Notes under the pieces: model-generated
Seen by the model: only the letters and a program-made list of their open reading frames with translations
Database searches by the model: none
What the model was told of the DNA's origin: nothing
Shown here: in pieces, positions 42,450 to 52,300 of the stretch
How positions within the stretch are numbered: position 1 is the first letter of the stretch
Layout: each line of letters begins with the position of its first letter
Assembly (NCBI GenBank): GCA_030065855.1
Contig: JASJCT010000038.1
Coordinates: 1-62,574, forward strand
Direction of reading: 5' to 3'
DNA from: Myxococcota bacterium
GTDB taxonomy: Bacteria > Myxococcota_A > Polyangia > JAAYKL01
DNA length: 62,574 nucleotides
Position numbers and translations under genes: made by a program

Positions 42450-42535
42450 CCCCCTTTGAAAAAGGGGGGAGGGGGGATTTCGTCAATATTCCCGAAGTGT
42501 TTAGAAATCCCCCTAACCCCCTTTTTCAAAGGGGG
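42450..42535. repeat. CCCCC/GGGGG palindromic element, copy C
   Basis: 86 bases with arms of about 32 bases that pair with each other, each starting CCCCCTTTGAAAAAGGGGG. It lies between the convergent ends of the HAD and lipoprotein genes, where it could act as a two-way terminator. Same plan as the copies at 9934 and 12182. Confidence 0.85.
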
Positions 42536-42594
42536 AAATCGGAATCTCCATCCGTCAGAGTAGGCTTGAATGAGCACTAGTTCACCATTTCGAT

Positions 42595-43173
42595 TTACTG
42601 TTGCCAGGAAATCTCGAACAGCAGTACCCGTATCCTCTCAATGCGCTGAACCTGCTTCATGTCATTATAAAACTCCCAGATCGACGAAGCACCCGAGGCC
42701 GTGTTGATATTGAGTTTAACAGTCGACTCATCGGCCAAAAGGGGTCGCTCGGCAATCCGTTGTTCCCATGCCTCCAAATCTAGGAGCAGCTGCACCAAGG
42801 CCCTGAGATCCGCTGCGGACACCTGCTGTTTTGGCGTACCAGCTGATGCCCCGCCTGGAAATTTGGCTTCCTGGGCAATCGCACCAGTGCCGGCCACGCT
42901 CAGTCGTATTCCCCCATGGAGCTCGTGCAGCGCATCATAGGAGATGCTGAGATGCCCCGGATCGCCCTTGCCGGCCAGAAAAGCCTCGAGATCAGCCTTG
43001 ACGCCACCCTGCTTAATGCCTGGATCGCGCGCCACAGCATCTTGTTGTTCCAAAGCGGTTCCTTCGGGTTTCTTCTCCAACGCGTTTTTAGTTTCTGATC
43101 CCTGCGACCCCTGGGGGGTTGCACAAGCGGACATACAACAAAACACGAGGACCAATCCCATTGACTTTTTCAT
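42595..43173 (-). CDS. Lipoprotein, function unknown
   Basis: A 192-residue predicted lipoprotein: KKSMGLVLVFCCMSAC, lipobox MSAC. A Glu/Gln/Lys-rich linker follows, then a beta-rich domain (HLSISYDALHELHGGIRLSV, VKLNINTASGASSIWEFYND) without recognised family. The open frame runs 25 codons further upstream, but the Met at 43173 gives the signal. Convergent with the HAD gene across the palindromic element. Confidence 0.6.
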   Translation of the reverse strand: MKKSMGLVLVFCCMSACATPQGSQGSETKNALEKKPEGTALEQQDAVARDPGIKQGGVKADLEAFLAGKGDPGHLSISYDALHELHGGIRLSVAGTGAIAQEAKFPGGASAGTPKQQVSAADLRALVQLLLDLEAWEQRIAERPLLADESTVKLNINTASGASSIWEFYNDMKQVQRIERIRVLLFEISWQQ

Positions 43174-43429
43174 GATCACCTCACGTGAGCATACTAAACG
43201 CCTCTGCTGGCGAACCGTCAACGGGTTTGCATCTGGTTCAAAAAACAATCAACAGGTTTACGATCACGCAATGTGGCTCTGGACTATATCTGTGGTCTGA
43301 TTTTCCAGTTTTTACACCCAAACATTAAAAATGATCGCTGTTAATCGGGATTTCGAGGTGGAAAAAGAAGGGGTTAGCTGCTAAAAGCCATTTTGGAAAA
43401 CGCCCCGACAATGGGGATTGGATGGCAAG

Positions 43430-44242
43430 ATGACGGACTCCGAACAAAAATACAGCGAACTTCCCGAGCCCCTCAAGGGGCGTCGACAACTTTCAAAAAA
43501 CGATACGTTCTGCTTTGATTGCCAACCGGGCATCTCGTGCTTTACCCAGTGTTGCGCAGATATCAATATCCTGCTCACCCCACTCGATGTGCTCCGGCTG
43601 GCGCGACGACTCGATATGTCTACCCGCGAATTCCTGGATACCCATACAATGATGCCGATTACCAAGGACCTCCACCTACCGGTGGTGATGCTGAAAATGA
43701 GCGACGCAGAAGATAAGCGGTGCTCATTTGTCGATAAAAATGGGTGCGGTGTATATGAAGATCGTCCTTGGTCCTGCCGCATGTATCCACTGGGCATGGG
43801 CCTTCCACCAGCGCGGGCAGGTGAGGATCCAGTGCCCGTGTACGTGCTCTTCGAAGACGACTTCTGCAAGGGCACAAAGGAAAAAAACGAGTGGACCGTG
43901 GATTCGTGGAAGCAAAACCAGGCCGTTCCCGAGCGGGAGGCGTTCGAGGTGGGATTTCAAGAAATCGTCTCCCATCCCTGGTTTATCGGCGGGCGGCAGC
44001 TGGATCCCCGCCGCATCGAGATGTTCCATATGGCCTGCTACGACCTGGACACGTTCAGGCGGTTTGTTTTCTCGAGTACGTTTCTCAATAGATTTGAATT
44101 AGAAGAAGACCTCATTGAAGAAATGCGCACCAGCGACGAGGCGCTGTTGCAGTTTGCGTTTCGCTGGCTGCGCTTTGCACTTTTTGCCGAACCCACGATG
44201 AAAGTGCGGGAAACCGCACAAAAGCCCGGGAGGAATCCATGA
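43430..44242 (+). CDS. YkgJ-type cysteine-cluster protein
   Basis: A 270-residue cytoplasmic protein of the YkgJ family (zinc or iron-sulfur cluster). The cysteines are CFDCQPGISCFTQCCADI near residue 25, then CSFVDKNGCGVYEDRPWSCRMYP near 105-125, plus FCKG. These match the CxxxCxxxCC / C...RP..CR.YP signature. It overlaps the qmoA start (ATGA), which suggests a role in assembly or in electron transfer linked to Qmo. A TTG four codons upstream is possible. Confidence 0.8.
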   Translation: MTDSEQKYSELPEPLKGRRQLSKNDTFCFDCQPGISCFTQCCADINILLTPLDVLRLARRLDMSTREFLDTHTMMPITKDLHLPVVMLKMSDAEDKRCSFVDKNGCGVYEDRPWSCRMYPLGMGLPPARAGEDPVPVYVLFEDDFCKGTKEKNEWTVDSWKQNQAVPEREAFEVGFQEIVSHPWFIGGRQLDPRRIEMFHMACYDLDTFRRFVFSSTFLNRFELEEDLIEEMRTSDEALLQFAFRWLRFALFAEPTMKVRETAQKPGRNP

Positions 44243-45492
44243 ACGCATCATCTAAGCCCCTGCTCGTTGTCGGGGCGGGGATTGCCGGTGTCACCGCTGC
44301 ATTGGAGGCAGCAGAAGCCGGCGCCAACGTGTTTCTCGTGGAGCGCGATCCATCGATTGGCGGTCGCGTTGTGCGCAACCACAACTATTTTCCCAAGCTG
44401 TGCCCACCTACCTGTGGCATGGAGATCAATATCCGTCGCCTGGAGCGCAACCCTCGGATTCGCGTTATGGCGAACACAGAGGTGGCCCAGGCAAACCAAG
44501 CCAACGACGGCTGGTCCGTCACCCTCAAGACCAGTCCCAAATACGTGAACGAGCGATGCACCGCCTGTGGGGCATGTATTGCGGTGTGTCCTGCAAAGGT
44601 CAAAGATCCGTTCAACGTGGGGATGAATGAAGTGACAGCCATTCGGCTGCCCCACCCAGAGGCGTGGCCCCACTTGTTCACCCTCGACCGGAACGCGTGT
44701 CCAGACGGATGCACCAAGTGCAAAGAGGCGTGCCAATACGACGCCATCGACCTGGAGGCGAAGGAAACAGAAACAGCCGTGGATGTGAGCGCCGTGGTCC
44801 TCTCCACGGGATGGCATCCCTACCCCATTGAGAACCTGACCGATTTGGGCGGCGGAGCGCTACAGGACGTCATCGCAAACGTGCAAATGGAGCGCCTGGT
44901 TTCTGAAACCGGTCCCACTGGCGGCAAGATTCTAAAACCGTCCAACGGCGAACCGCCCAAGAAGGTGGCCTTTGTCCAATGCGCTGGATCGCGGGATGTC
45001 AACCACCTCGCATACTGCTCTGCCGTGTGCTGCCTGGCATCCCTCAAGCAGGCGATTTATGTGCGAGAGCAGCTGCCCGAAGCCGAGGTCACCATGTACT
45101 ACATCGACCGTCGAACCCCAGGCCGGAACGAGGACATGCTCACCCGCGTGGCCGATATGGAGGGGGTGACCCTGGTCAAAGGGAAGGTCGGCAAGATCAC
45201 CCAAGGCACGGGCGGTATGATGGCCCTCAGGCTCGAAGATGTGGCTGCGGGCCAGCTTCTCGAGGCCGAGGCCGATATGGTGGTGCTCGCAACCGGCATG
45301 GTGCCCAACCTCAAACAGGACATCTCGCCATTTAACATACAAAAAGACGATGACGGATTTGGTCTCGATACCCATGCGGCCAACCTGTTTGTCGCTGGCG
45401 TCACGCGGCGGCCCGAGGATGTGGCCGCTTCGACCCGCGATGCCACCGGAGTCGCCGCGAAATCCCTCATTGCGGCAGGAAGGAGGGCGTGA
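44239..45492 (+). CDS. qmoA: QmoA, HdrA-like flavin/iron-sulfur subunit
   Basis: A 417-residue subunit of the quinone-interacting membrane-bound oxidoreductase. FAD motif LLVVGAGIAGVTAALEAAEAG (here split: GAGIAG near 12-17), the HdrA region RNHNYFPKLCPPTCGME, a ferredoxin pair (CTACGACIAVCPAK; CPDGCTKCKEACQ), and FVQCAGSRDVNHLAYCSAVCC. In sulfate reducers Qmo passes electrons from quinol to APS reductase. It overlaps the YkgJ gene by four bases and qmoB by one. No aprBA or sat gene is in the window. Confidence 0.9.
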   Translation: MNASSKPLLVVGAGIAGVTAALEAAEAGANVFLVERDPSIGGRVVRNHNYFPKLCPPTCGMEINIRRLERNPRIRVMANTEVAQANQANDGWSVTLKTSPKYVNERCTACGACIAVCPAKVKDPFNVGMNEVTAIRLPHPEAWPHLFTLDRNACPDGCTKCKEACQYDAIDLEAKETETAVDVSAVVLSTGWHPYPIENLTDLGGGALQDVIANVQMERLVSETGPTGGKILKPSNGEPPKKVAFVQCAGSRDVNHLAYCSAVCCLASLKQAIYVREQLPEAEVTMYYIDRRTPGRNEDMLTRVADMEGVTLVKGKVGKITQGTGGMMALRLEDVAAGQLLEAEADMVVLATGMVPNLKQDISPFNIQKDDDGFGLDTHAANLFVAGVTRRPEDVAASTRDATGVAAKSLIAAGRRA

Positions 45493-47729
45493 TGGATGCC
45501 ATCGGAACGTTCGTTTGTACTGGCTGTGATATCGGCGCTGCAGTTGACGTAAATGCACTCGAAGAAGCGGCAAAAGAAGAAAAATCAAAGTTATTCGTCA
45601 CCCATCCATGCCTCTGCGGCCCAGAGGGCTTGGCAGAAATCAACAAGGCGCTCGATGACGGTATCAACGGCATTTGTATCGCGGCCTGCTCCCATCGGAT
45701 GAAGCAGAACGAATTTCGCTTTGATCGCCTGAAAGTGGCGTGTGAGCGGGTGAGTTTCCGCGAGCAGGTGGCATGGTCCCAAAAGCCCGGGGACGAAGAT
45801 ACCCAGATGGTCGCCGAAGATCTCCTTCGCATGGGCCTTGCCCGCGTGGGCAAGATGGAGCTGCCCAAGCCGTTTGAGGGCGAGATTGAAAAGACCGTGC
45901 TCATCGTCGGCGGCGGCATGACCGGCCTGCAGGCAGCCATTGCAGCTTCAGGCCTGGGACACCCGGTCGTGCTCGTGGAATCTTCTGATCAACTCGGCGG
46001 TTACCTGAACGATGTCAAAGATTTGGTACCTGAGCAGCCGCCCTACGATACAGTGGCGCCCAACTCGATCGGCAATGTGATTGCCCAAGTCGAAGGGGAT
46101 AGCAATATCCGCGTGGTTAAAGGCGCGACGACCAAGGCGATCGATGGACAACCCGGTCAGTTCGACGTGACCCTGAACAACGGCGACACCTTTAAAGCCG
46201 GCGCCATTGTTCAGGCAACCGGTGCTCGCCCCTATGACGCGAGCAAGCTCGATACCCTGGGCTATGGCACGTCGCCCAACATCATCACCACACGCGACTT
46301 GGAGAAGATGGTCAAGGCCGGTGCGCTGACCTGCCCGGGCGGCGGTCAGGCACCCAAGCGTATTGTGTTCGTTCAGTGCGCTGGATCACGGGACGCGGAC
46401 CACCTGCCCTATTGCTCGAGCGAGTGCTGCGGCACGACCCTCAAGCTGGTGGCATCGATCAATCGAGACTTTCCAGATGTGGAATGCGCAGTGGTCTATC
46501 GAGACATGCGCGCACCTGGACAGCTCGAGCATTTCTACCTCGGCGTGCAAGAGAACACCGGGGCCATGCTCACCCGAGGCGACGTCGATAAGGTAGCGCA
46601 GAGCGGTAGCGGCCTCAGCGTTCACGTCAAAGACAGCCTGCTGGGCGACGACGTGTCCCTGGACGCAGACCTGGTGGTGTTGGCAGTGGGTATGGTGCCC
46701 AACTCAGCCGACGGCACTGAGATCCGCGAGCTAATGGACGCCTACGGCCGCATCGAGAAAAACGAATCCGAGAGTCAAGTGAAAGCGGCACAGGAAGTGG
46801 TCGAGCGCCTCAAGCACCACGAGGGCACGGAGATACTCAACCTGAACTATCGGCAGGGACCGGATCTGCCCGTGCTGCGCTACGGATATCCAGATTCCCA
46901 TTACATCTGCTTTCCCTATGAGACCCGACGAACCGGCATATACGCGGCCGGTGCCCTGCACGCACCTATGGACGTGGCCCAGGCCATCGAGGATGCCCAC
47001 GGCGCTGCCATGAAGGCCGTTCAGTGTATTAACGCAATCACCCGCTCAGAGGCGGTGCACCCGCGCGCCGGCGATATCTCGGTGGCTGATTTCTTCCTGC
47101 AGCGCTGTACCCAGTGCAAGCGCTGCACAGAGGAATGCCCGTTCGGCTCGATCAACGAGGACGAGAAGGGCACCCCCCAGTACAACGAGCTTCGCTGCCG
47201 CCGCTGCGGCACCTGCTTGGGCGCCTGCCCAGAGCGCATCATCTCGTTCCCCGAATACTCGGTGGACCAGGTGGCGAGCATGATCAAGGCGTTCGAAGTA
47301 CCAGAAGAGGACGAGGAGAAACCCAGGGTCATCGCATTCCTCTGTGAAAACGACGCCCTGCCCGCCCTCGACGAAGCAGCTGCGAGAAAGATGCAGTGGA
47401 ACCCCTGGGTACGAGTGATCCCCGTACGCTGCCTGGGCGCAGTGAACACAGTGTGGATCGCCGACTCCCTGTCTCGAGGTATCGACGGCATCCTACTCAT
47501 CGGCTGTAAGAGCGGAGACGACTACCAGTGCCACTACATGCAGGGGTCTGAGCTCGCAAAGACCCGAATGACCAATGTGCAGGAGACCCTAGAGCGACTC
47601 ACCTTGGAATCAGAGCGCGTCAAAATTGTGGAAATCGGACGCGACGACTACGCAAAGATTCCAGAGATAATGGAGGAGTTTGCCGAAACCATCGATGATG
47701 TGGGACCCAACCCATACAAGGGCTTCTAG
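45492..47729 (+). CDS. qmoB: QmoB, HdrA/MvhD-like subunit
   Basis: A 745-residue protein. It begins with GTFVCTGCDIGAAVD, then an HdrA-like FAD domain (IVGGGMTGLQAAIAASGLG, FVQCAGSRDADHLPYCSSECC), two 4Fe-4S motifs (CTQCKRCTEECPFG; CRRCGTCLGACPER), and a C-terminal MvhD-like domain (IAFLCENDALPALDEAA, VIPVRCLGAVNTVWI, CKSGDDYQCHYMQGSEL). This is the full QmoB layout. AGGAGGGCG precedes the ATG at 45492, which overlaps the qmoA stop (TGATG). Confidence 0.92.
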   Translation: MDAIGTFVCTGCDIGAAVDVNALEEAAKEEKSKLFVTHPCLCGPEGLAEINKALDDGINGICIAACSHRMKQNEFRFDRLKVACERVSFREQVAWSQKPGDEDTQMVAEDLLRMGLARVGKMELPKPFEGEIEKTVLIVGGGMTGLQAAIAASGLGHPVVLVESSDQLGGYLNDVKDLVPEQPPYDTVAPNSIGNVIAQVEGDSNIRVVKGATTKAIDGQPGQFDVTLNNGDTFKAGAIVQATGARPYDASKLDTLGYGTSPNIITTRDLEKMVKAGALTCPGGGQAPKRIVFVQCAGSRDADHLPYCSSECCGTTLKLVASINRDFPDVECAVVYRDMRAPGQLEHFYLGVQENTGAMLTRGDVDKVAQSGSGLSVHVKDSLLGDDVSLDADLVVLAVGMVPNSADGTEIRELMDAYGRIEKNESESQVKAAQEVVERLKHHEGTEILNLNYRQGPDLPVLRYGYPDSHYICFPYETRRTGIYAAGALHAPMDVAQAIEDAHGAAMKAVQCINAITRSEAVHPRAGDISVADFFLQRCTQCKRCTEECPFGSINEDEKGTPQYNELRCRRCGTCLGACPERIISFPEYSVDQVASMIKAFEVPEEDEEKPRVIAFLCENDALPALDEAAARKMQWNPWVRVIPVRCLGAVNTVWIADSLSRGIDGILLIGCKSGDDYQCHYMQGSELAKTRMTNVQETLERLTLESERVKIVEIGRDDYAKIPEIMEEFAETIDDVGPNPYKGF

Positions 47730-47740
47730 CGGAGGTAACC

Positions 47741-48865
47741 ATGGCCCAACATGCCAAAATCATTCCGTCCTCAGAATTTCGGACGGAACTCAGGAAGCGC
47801 GGTGGTGAAACTGCGTTTCGATGCTATCAGTGCGCCACCTGCTCCAGCGTGTGTGAGTTGGCGCCAGAGGGATCGCCGTTTCCCAGGCGTCAGATGGCGA
47901 GTGCCCAATGGGGCCTCGTGGATCAGCTCGCTGCGGATCCAGCGGTATGGCTCTGCCATCAATGCAACGATTGTACGGCCAGGTGTCCCAGGGATGCCAA
48001 ACCCGGGGATGTGATGCAAATCGTCCGATCGCTGATGGTCGAAAACATGGCCGCGCCCAAATTCCTTGGAAAACTCGTGGGCAAGGCAGGAGCGACCTGG
48101 CCCCTGCTGATCGGTCTGCCGTTTGTGTTTTGGATTGTGTTCATCCATGCGGTGAATGGGTTTGCCATTCCCACACCCCAGGAGATCAACGGCGCCATGA
48201 CCATTGCCTGGCACGACTTCGTGCCCCATTGGATGATTTATGTGGTCTATGTTCCAGTGACCCTATGGGTAACGATCGCCATTGGCATTAGCGGCAAGCG
48301 ATACTGGAGCCTCATGGGAGAAGGGGTGAACCGTTCGGGTAGCTTTTTGAGCAACCTGATACCGGCGGTCACCGAAATCCTTACCCACAAGCGGTTCTCC
48401 TCTTGTGACACCACAAAATCCCGAAAAAGCCCCCACCTGTTGTTCTTTTGGGGCTTTGTCGGCGCGGCCATCACTACCGCCCTCATCATCGTCGCCATGT
48501 ACGGGTTCAGCTATCCCCTGCCTGTCGAGCAGACCAATTTCATGAAGATCATTGGCAACCTCTCAGGTGTCCTATTGGTCATTGGCGGATTGTGGCTCCT
48601 GTTCAACCGCATGGGCGGCGGCGATGCAGTTGGAAAATCAACTGCGTTCGATATCTTTTTCCTCTTTGTGGCCGTGATGGTGGGATTTACAGGCGTGCTA
48701 ACCGAAGTCAGCCGCCTGGCAATGGATCCCGGCATTGCCGTGTGGATCTATGTCTCCCACCTGAGCTTCATCCTCTGTCTCTTTGCCACATTTCCCTACT
48801 CCAAATTCGCCCACATGGTCTATCGCACCTTGGCGATGGTCCACGAGCGAATGACCGCCAAATAA
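47741..48865 (+). CDS. qmoC: QmoC, membrane quinone-reactive subunit
   Basis: A 374-residue fusion of an HdrC-like iron-sulfur domain (CYQCATCSSVCELAPEG; CHQCNDCTARCPRDAKPG) and a NarI/HdrE-like haem-binding membrane domain with six helices (for example LPFVFWIVFIHAVNGFA, LLFFWGFVGAAITTALIIVA). Conserved histidines in HDFVPHW and VSHLSFILC could bind haem b. It anchors QmoAB to the quinone pool. Eleven bases after qmoB with GGAGG before the ATG. Convergent with the PilZ gene. Confidence 0.92.
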   Translation: MAQHAKIIPSSEFRTELRKRGGETAFRCYQCATCSSVCELAPEGSPFPRRQMASAQWGLVDQLAADPAVWLCHQCNDCTARCPRDAKPGDVMQIVRSLMVENMAAPKFLGKLVGKAGATWPLLIGLPFVFWIVFIHAVNGFAIPTPQEINGAMTIAWHDFVPHWMIYVVYVPVTLWVTIAIGISGKRYWSLMGEGVNRSGSFLSNLIPAVTEILTHKRFSSCDTTKSRKSPHLLFFWGFVGAAITTALIIVAMYGFSYPLPVEQTNFMKIIGNLSGVLLVIGGLWLLFNRMGGGDAVGKSTAFDIFFLFVAVMVGFTGVLTEVSRLAMDPGIAVWIYVSHLSFILCLFATFPYSKFAHMVYRTLAMVHERMTAK

Positions 48866-48889
48866 CGTCTGGTCTTGGGGGAAGGCCGG

Positions 48890-49234
48890 CTATCTAAGCC
48901 GATAATCTATCTCTAGGCTTTCGGACTCTGGAATATCGAGAAATTGAACCCCCACACCGCAAGTGGCGTCGTCGATATCGGTCTTTCGAACAACGCGGCC
49001 CGTACCCTTGAAGAATTCAAAGGTATTGGGCTTAAGGAAGTACATCTGCAGCAGATCCCCCACATCTGTCAGATTTTCCATATTTAAAAAGATGCCATTG
49101 CCACTCAAGTTCTTTGCTCTACCGATGGTGCTCTCGATACCCATTTTCTCCCCGCCCCCCACGGGTTTGGATACGCGCACGTCAAACTCTATATTGTACC
49201 TCTGATACCCTCGCTTCTCCTTGATATCCGCCAT
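48890..49234 (-). CDS. PilZ domain protein
   Basis: A 114-residue single PilZ domain. The N-terminal KRGYQRYNIEFDVRV supplies the RxxxR-type motif in the form R-G-Y-Q-R, and NLSGNGIFLNM matches (D/N)xSxxG. C-di-GMP binding is therefore plausible. YFLKPNTFEFFKGTGRVVR and GVGVQFLDIPE end the barrel. TGGAG precedes ATG 49234. It faces qmoC and stands alone. Confidence 0.85.
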   Translation of the reverse strand: MADIKEKRGYQRYNIEFDVRVSKPVGGGEKMGIESTIGRAKNLSGNGIFLNMENLTDVGDLLQMYFLKPNTFEFFKGTGRVVRKTDIDDATCGVGVQFLDIPESESLEIDYRLR

Positions 49235-49399
49235 TTGTAGGCTCCACAAGCTTAGCCGAGTGCTTATAACACTCAGATTTTAAAGAGAAAAATACCATAA
49301 TCCCGGCAAGGGGTCAAGCATTGGGCAAGAGGGCGGATATCGGCGTCAACCCATCCAGTACTTTGGTAGGACCAAGTCAACAATATCTAGGATTCAATC

Positions 49400-52300
49400 C
49401 TAGTCGTCCTGTGGGGTCTCCTGTTCGGTCTCCTCTGCGGTTTCGAGGATGACAAATTCCACGCGGCGATTTCGCTCGTAGTCTTCCTCGGTCTTTTCCT
49501 TCTTCACGATGGGTCGCTTTTCGCCGTAGCCTTGAGAGGTCAGCCGCACTGCCTCGATGCCTTTGTCGATGAGATAGGCCATCACTGCTTTGGCCCTGGC
49601 TTCGGACAACTTGAGGTTATATTTGGCCCGACCACGTGTGTCAGTATGGCCCTCCACACGCAGCTTGATCAGTTGTGGATTCTCTTTGAGCACGTTAACA
49701 ACGTCGTCCAGAATCGGGTAGCTCTTGGCCAAGATCACGTCCTTGTTGTACTCGAAATAGACCTTGTCCAAGATGATGATTTTCTTGCCCTCGACTTTGG
49801 CCTTGCTATCAGGACATCCATCCTCGTCTTGTTCGCCGTTAAACACCTCTGGTTCGAGCGGGCATTGATCGTCTATATCTAGGATACCGTCCGCGTCGTT
49901 GTCCGGATCCGGACAGCCGTCTTCATCTTGAAAGCCATCCTTGTCCTCGGGCTCGTTTACGCAATTATCGTCCACATCCAGGATACCGTCCGCGTCGTTG
50001 TCTGGATCTGGACAGCCGTCATTATCTGCGAATTCATCCATGTCCTCGGGCTCGTTCACGCAATTATCGTCCACATCCAGGATTCCGTCCGCGTCGTTGT
50101 CTGGATCCGGACAGCCATCATTATCTTGAAAGTTATCCTTGTCCTCTGGATTTGTTGGGCATTGGTCCTCAGGATCTAAGAGACCATCTCCGTCAGTATC
50201 TTTGGGTGGCGCTTTGCGAATCCTCGTAAACACAACCCCGGCAAAGATGCGATAGTTCGGGGCTGCCACACCTTGGGTCAGCCCTGTGCCGCCCCCTACG
50301 TTCAGGTGCATCCACGGTTTGGGAAAAATCCGAAATCCACCCACCACTTCGAGCGGGGTATCATATCCCTCAGAAAACGGTTCCTTCGCTCTGGTGGCAC
50401 TGTTTAGCTCGGCAATCAAGCCGAATTTCTCCGGTACAAACCAGGCAGCACTGCCCAGTCTCAGTATCAGCTGGTCTGACAAAGCCAGATTTGATATCTT
50501 TTCGTTCTTAACAACTCGGTATCCACCGTTGAACGAAATGCCAAAGTACCGAAAGGATAGACTGGCCACCAATTGGGGAACCACTGTAAATCCCAAGGAG
50601 CCGCCGAATTGACTCGTCAACCGTCCGGTGGGCGCAGATGCATACGGCGCAAACGCCAGGGCAAACACCTTGTTTTCGGTTCGAAACAGGCGAAATTTTA
50701 AGTGCAACCGCACATCACCGAGGCTGGCTGCCTCTGGTGAAGATTGATCCGCAAAGCCCTCCCCCTCTTGGAATAGAACAAAAGGGAGCGCCACCCCCAC
50801 ATCAAACCATTTGGCAATGCTGACCGCCCCGAGCAAATCCGCGCTCAAGTGATGCGCCACAATTTTGCGAGAGACATCGTCGGTCGCGTTGCGCAATACC
50901 AGTGGTTCGTTTTGATAATCCAAATAGAGCCCCAGGTTCCAGCGATACGCATCGTACAACGTATCCCCTTGGGCCGTATTGTAGTAATCGTTGAAAAACG
51001 GAGAGGGCGTAAAAGCCTGCACATTGACCGTGGGTTCAGCACGGGCCACGCCAGCGGCTAGAACCACAACTGAAATAAGAACACCCCATCTGGCTGCTGA
51101 TCTTCGCCGCCAACAGAAGGTCACGATCAATAGTAACGCGAAGCCAAGTAAGACATGGGGAGGCGTTGTTGACTGCCCCACCCCTGTGGTGCTGCAGGAT
51201 CCACCGCTGTAGAAAAACGTCTCGCCATCGCAGACGTCACCCTGGCCGTCCGCGTTGATGTCGGCCTGATCCGAATTGGGCACGGTGTCGCAGTTATCGT
51301 CTGCATTGGGTACACCATCCCCGTCCATGTCGTCATCGCATAGATCGCCGATACCATCGCCATCCATATCCGATTGAGTCGAATTCGGCACATCAGGACA
51401 GTTGTCGTCGTTGTTAATGATGCCGTCAGCATCATTGTCTTGTCCGTCTGTGTCTGTGTCCGTATCTGTATCTGTATCTGTATCTGCGTCCGTGTCCACG
51501 TCTGTGTCCGTATCTGTATCTGAACCAGTGTCAGTGTCGGTATCTGAGTCTGTATCGGTCTCTTCACACGCGTCGCCGATCCCATCCCCATCGGTGTCGG
51601 CCTGGTCGGGATTGGCTACGTCTGGGCAATTGTCACAGGCGTCGCCAAGCGCATCAGCATCAGCATCAAGCTGATCCGGGTTGGCCATTTCCGGACAGTT
51701 GTCGCACACATCTCCCAGTAGATCCCCATCCGCATCGGCCTGGTCGGGATTGGCCACCAATGGACAGTTATCCTCGCTATCGATGACACCATCTCCATCC
51801 GTGTCCAGTGGTACGTCATCAGTCGGATCCAATGGATCTGTGTCATTAATCAACACTTCTTGGCCGTCATTGACCGAACCATCATCTGTATCCCAATCCA
51901 GCGGATCGGTCTCCCCAGTATCCACGACACCGTTTTGATTTGCGTCCTCTTCTCCATCCAGCAATCCATCGCCGTCTGTGTCTGGATTCAAGGGGTCGGT
52001 CTCACCGCTGCCCGCTGTTCCTGTGCCACCAATGATGTTTTCTGTGATGCCATCTTGATTGGCATCCTCCACGCCATCCAGAATCCCGTCCCCATCTGTG
52101 TCTGGATTCAGTGGATCCGTCTCGTCCGGATCCACAATACTATCGTGGTCCGCATCTTCAACACCGTCCAGTAGGCCATCGTCATCCGAGTCCGGATCTA
52201 ACGGGTCGGTTTCCCCTGGGTCCACAGTGCCGTCCTTGTCCGCGTCCTCAATCCCATCCAACAGGCCATCGTCATCTGAGTCAGGATCCAAGGGGTCGGT

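Noticed and set aside
44239..48865. Reading of the three genes as heterodisulfide reductase HdrABC
   Set aside because: The order, sizes (417, 745, 374) and the HdrC-plus-NarI-like fusion in the third gene are those of QmoABC; no CCG-domain HdrB is present.
49860..50200. Regularly spaced repeats, considered as a CRISPR array
   Set aside because: Period and content are coding (33-residue TSP3 units in frame), and there are no unique spacers.
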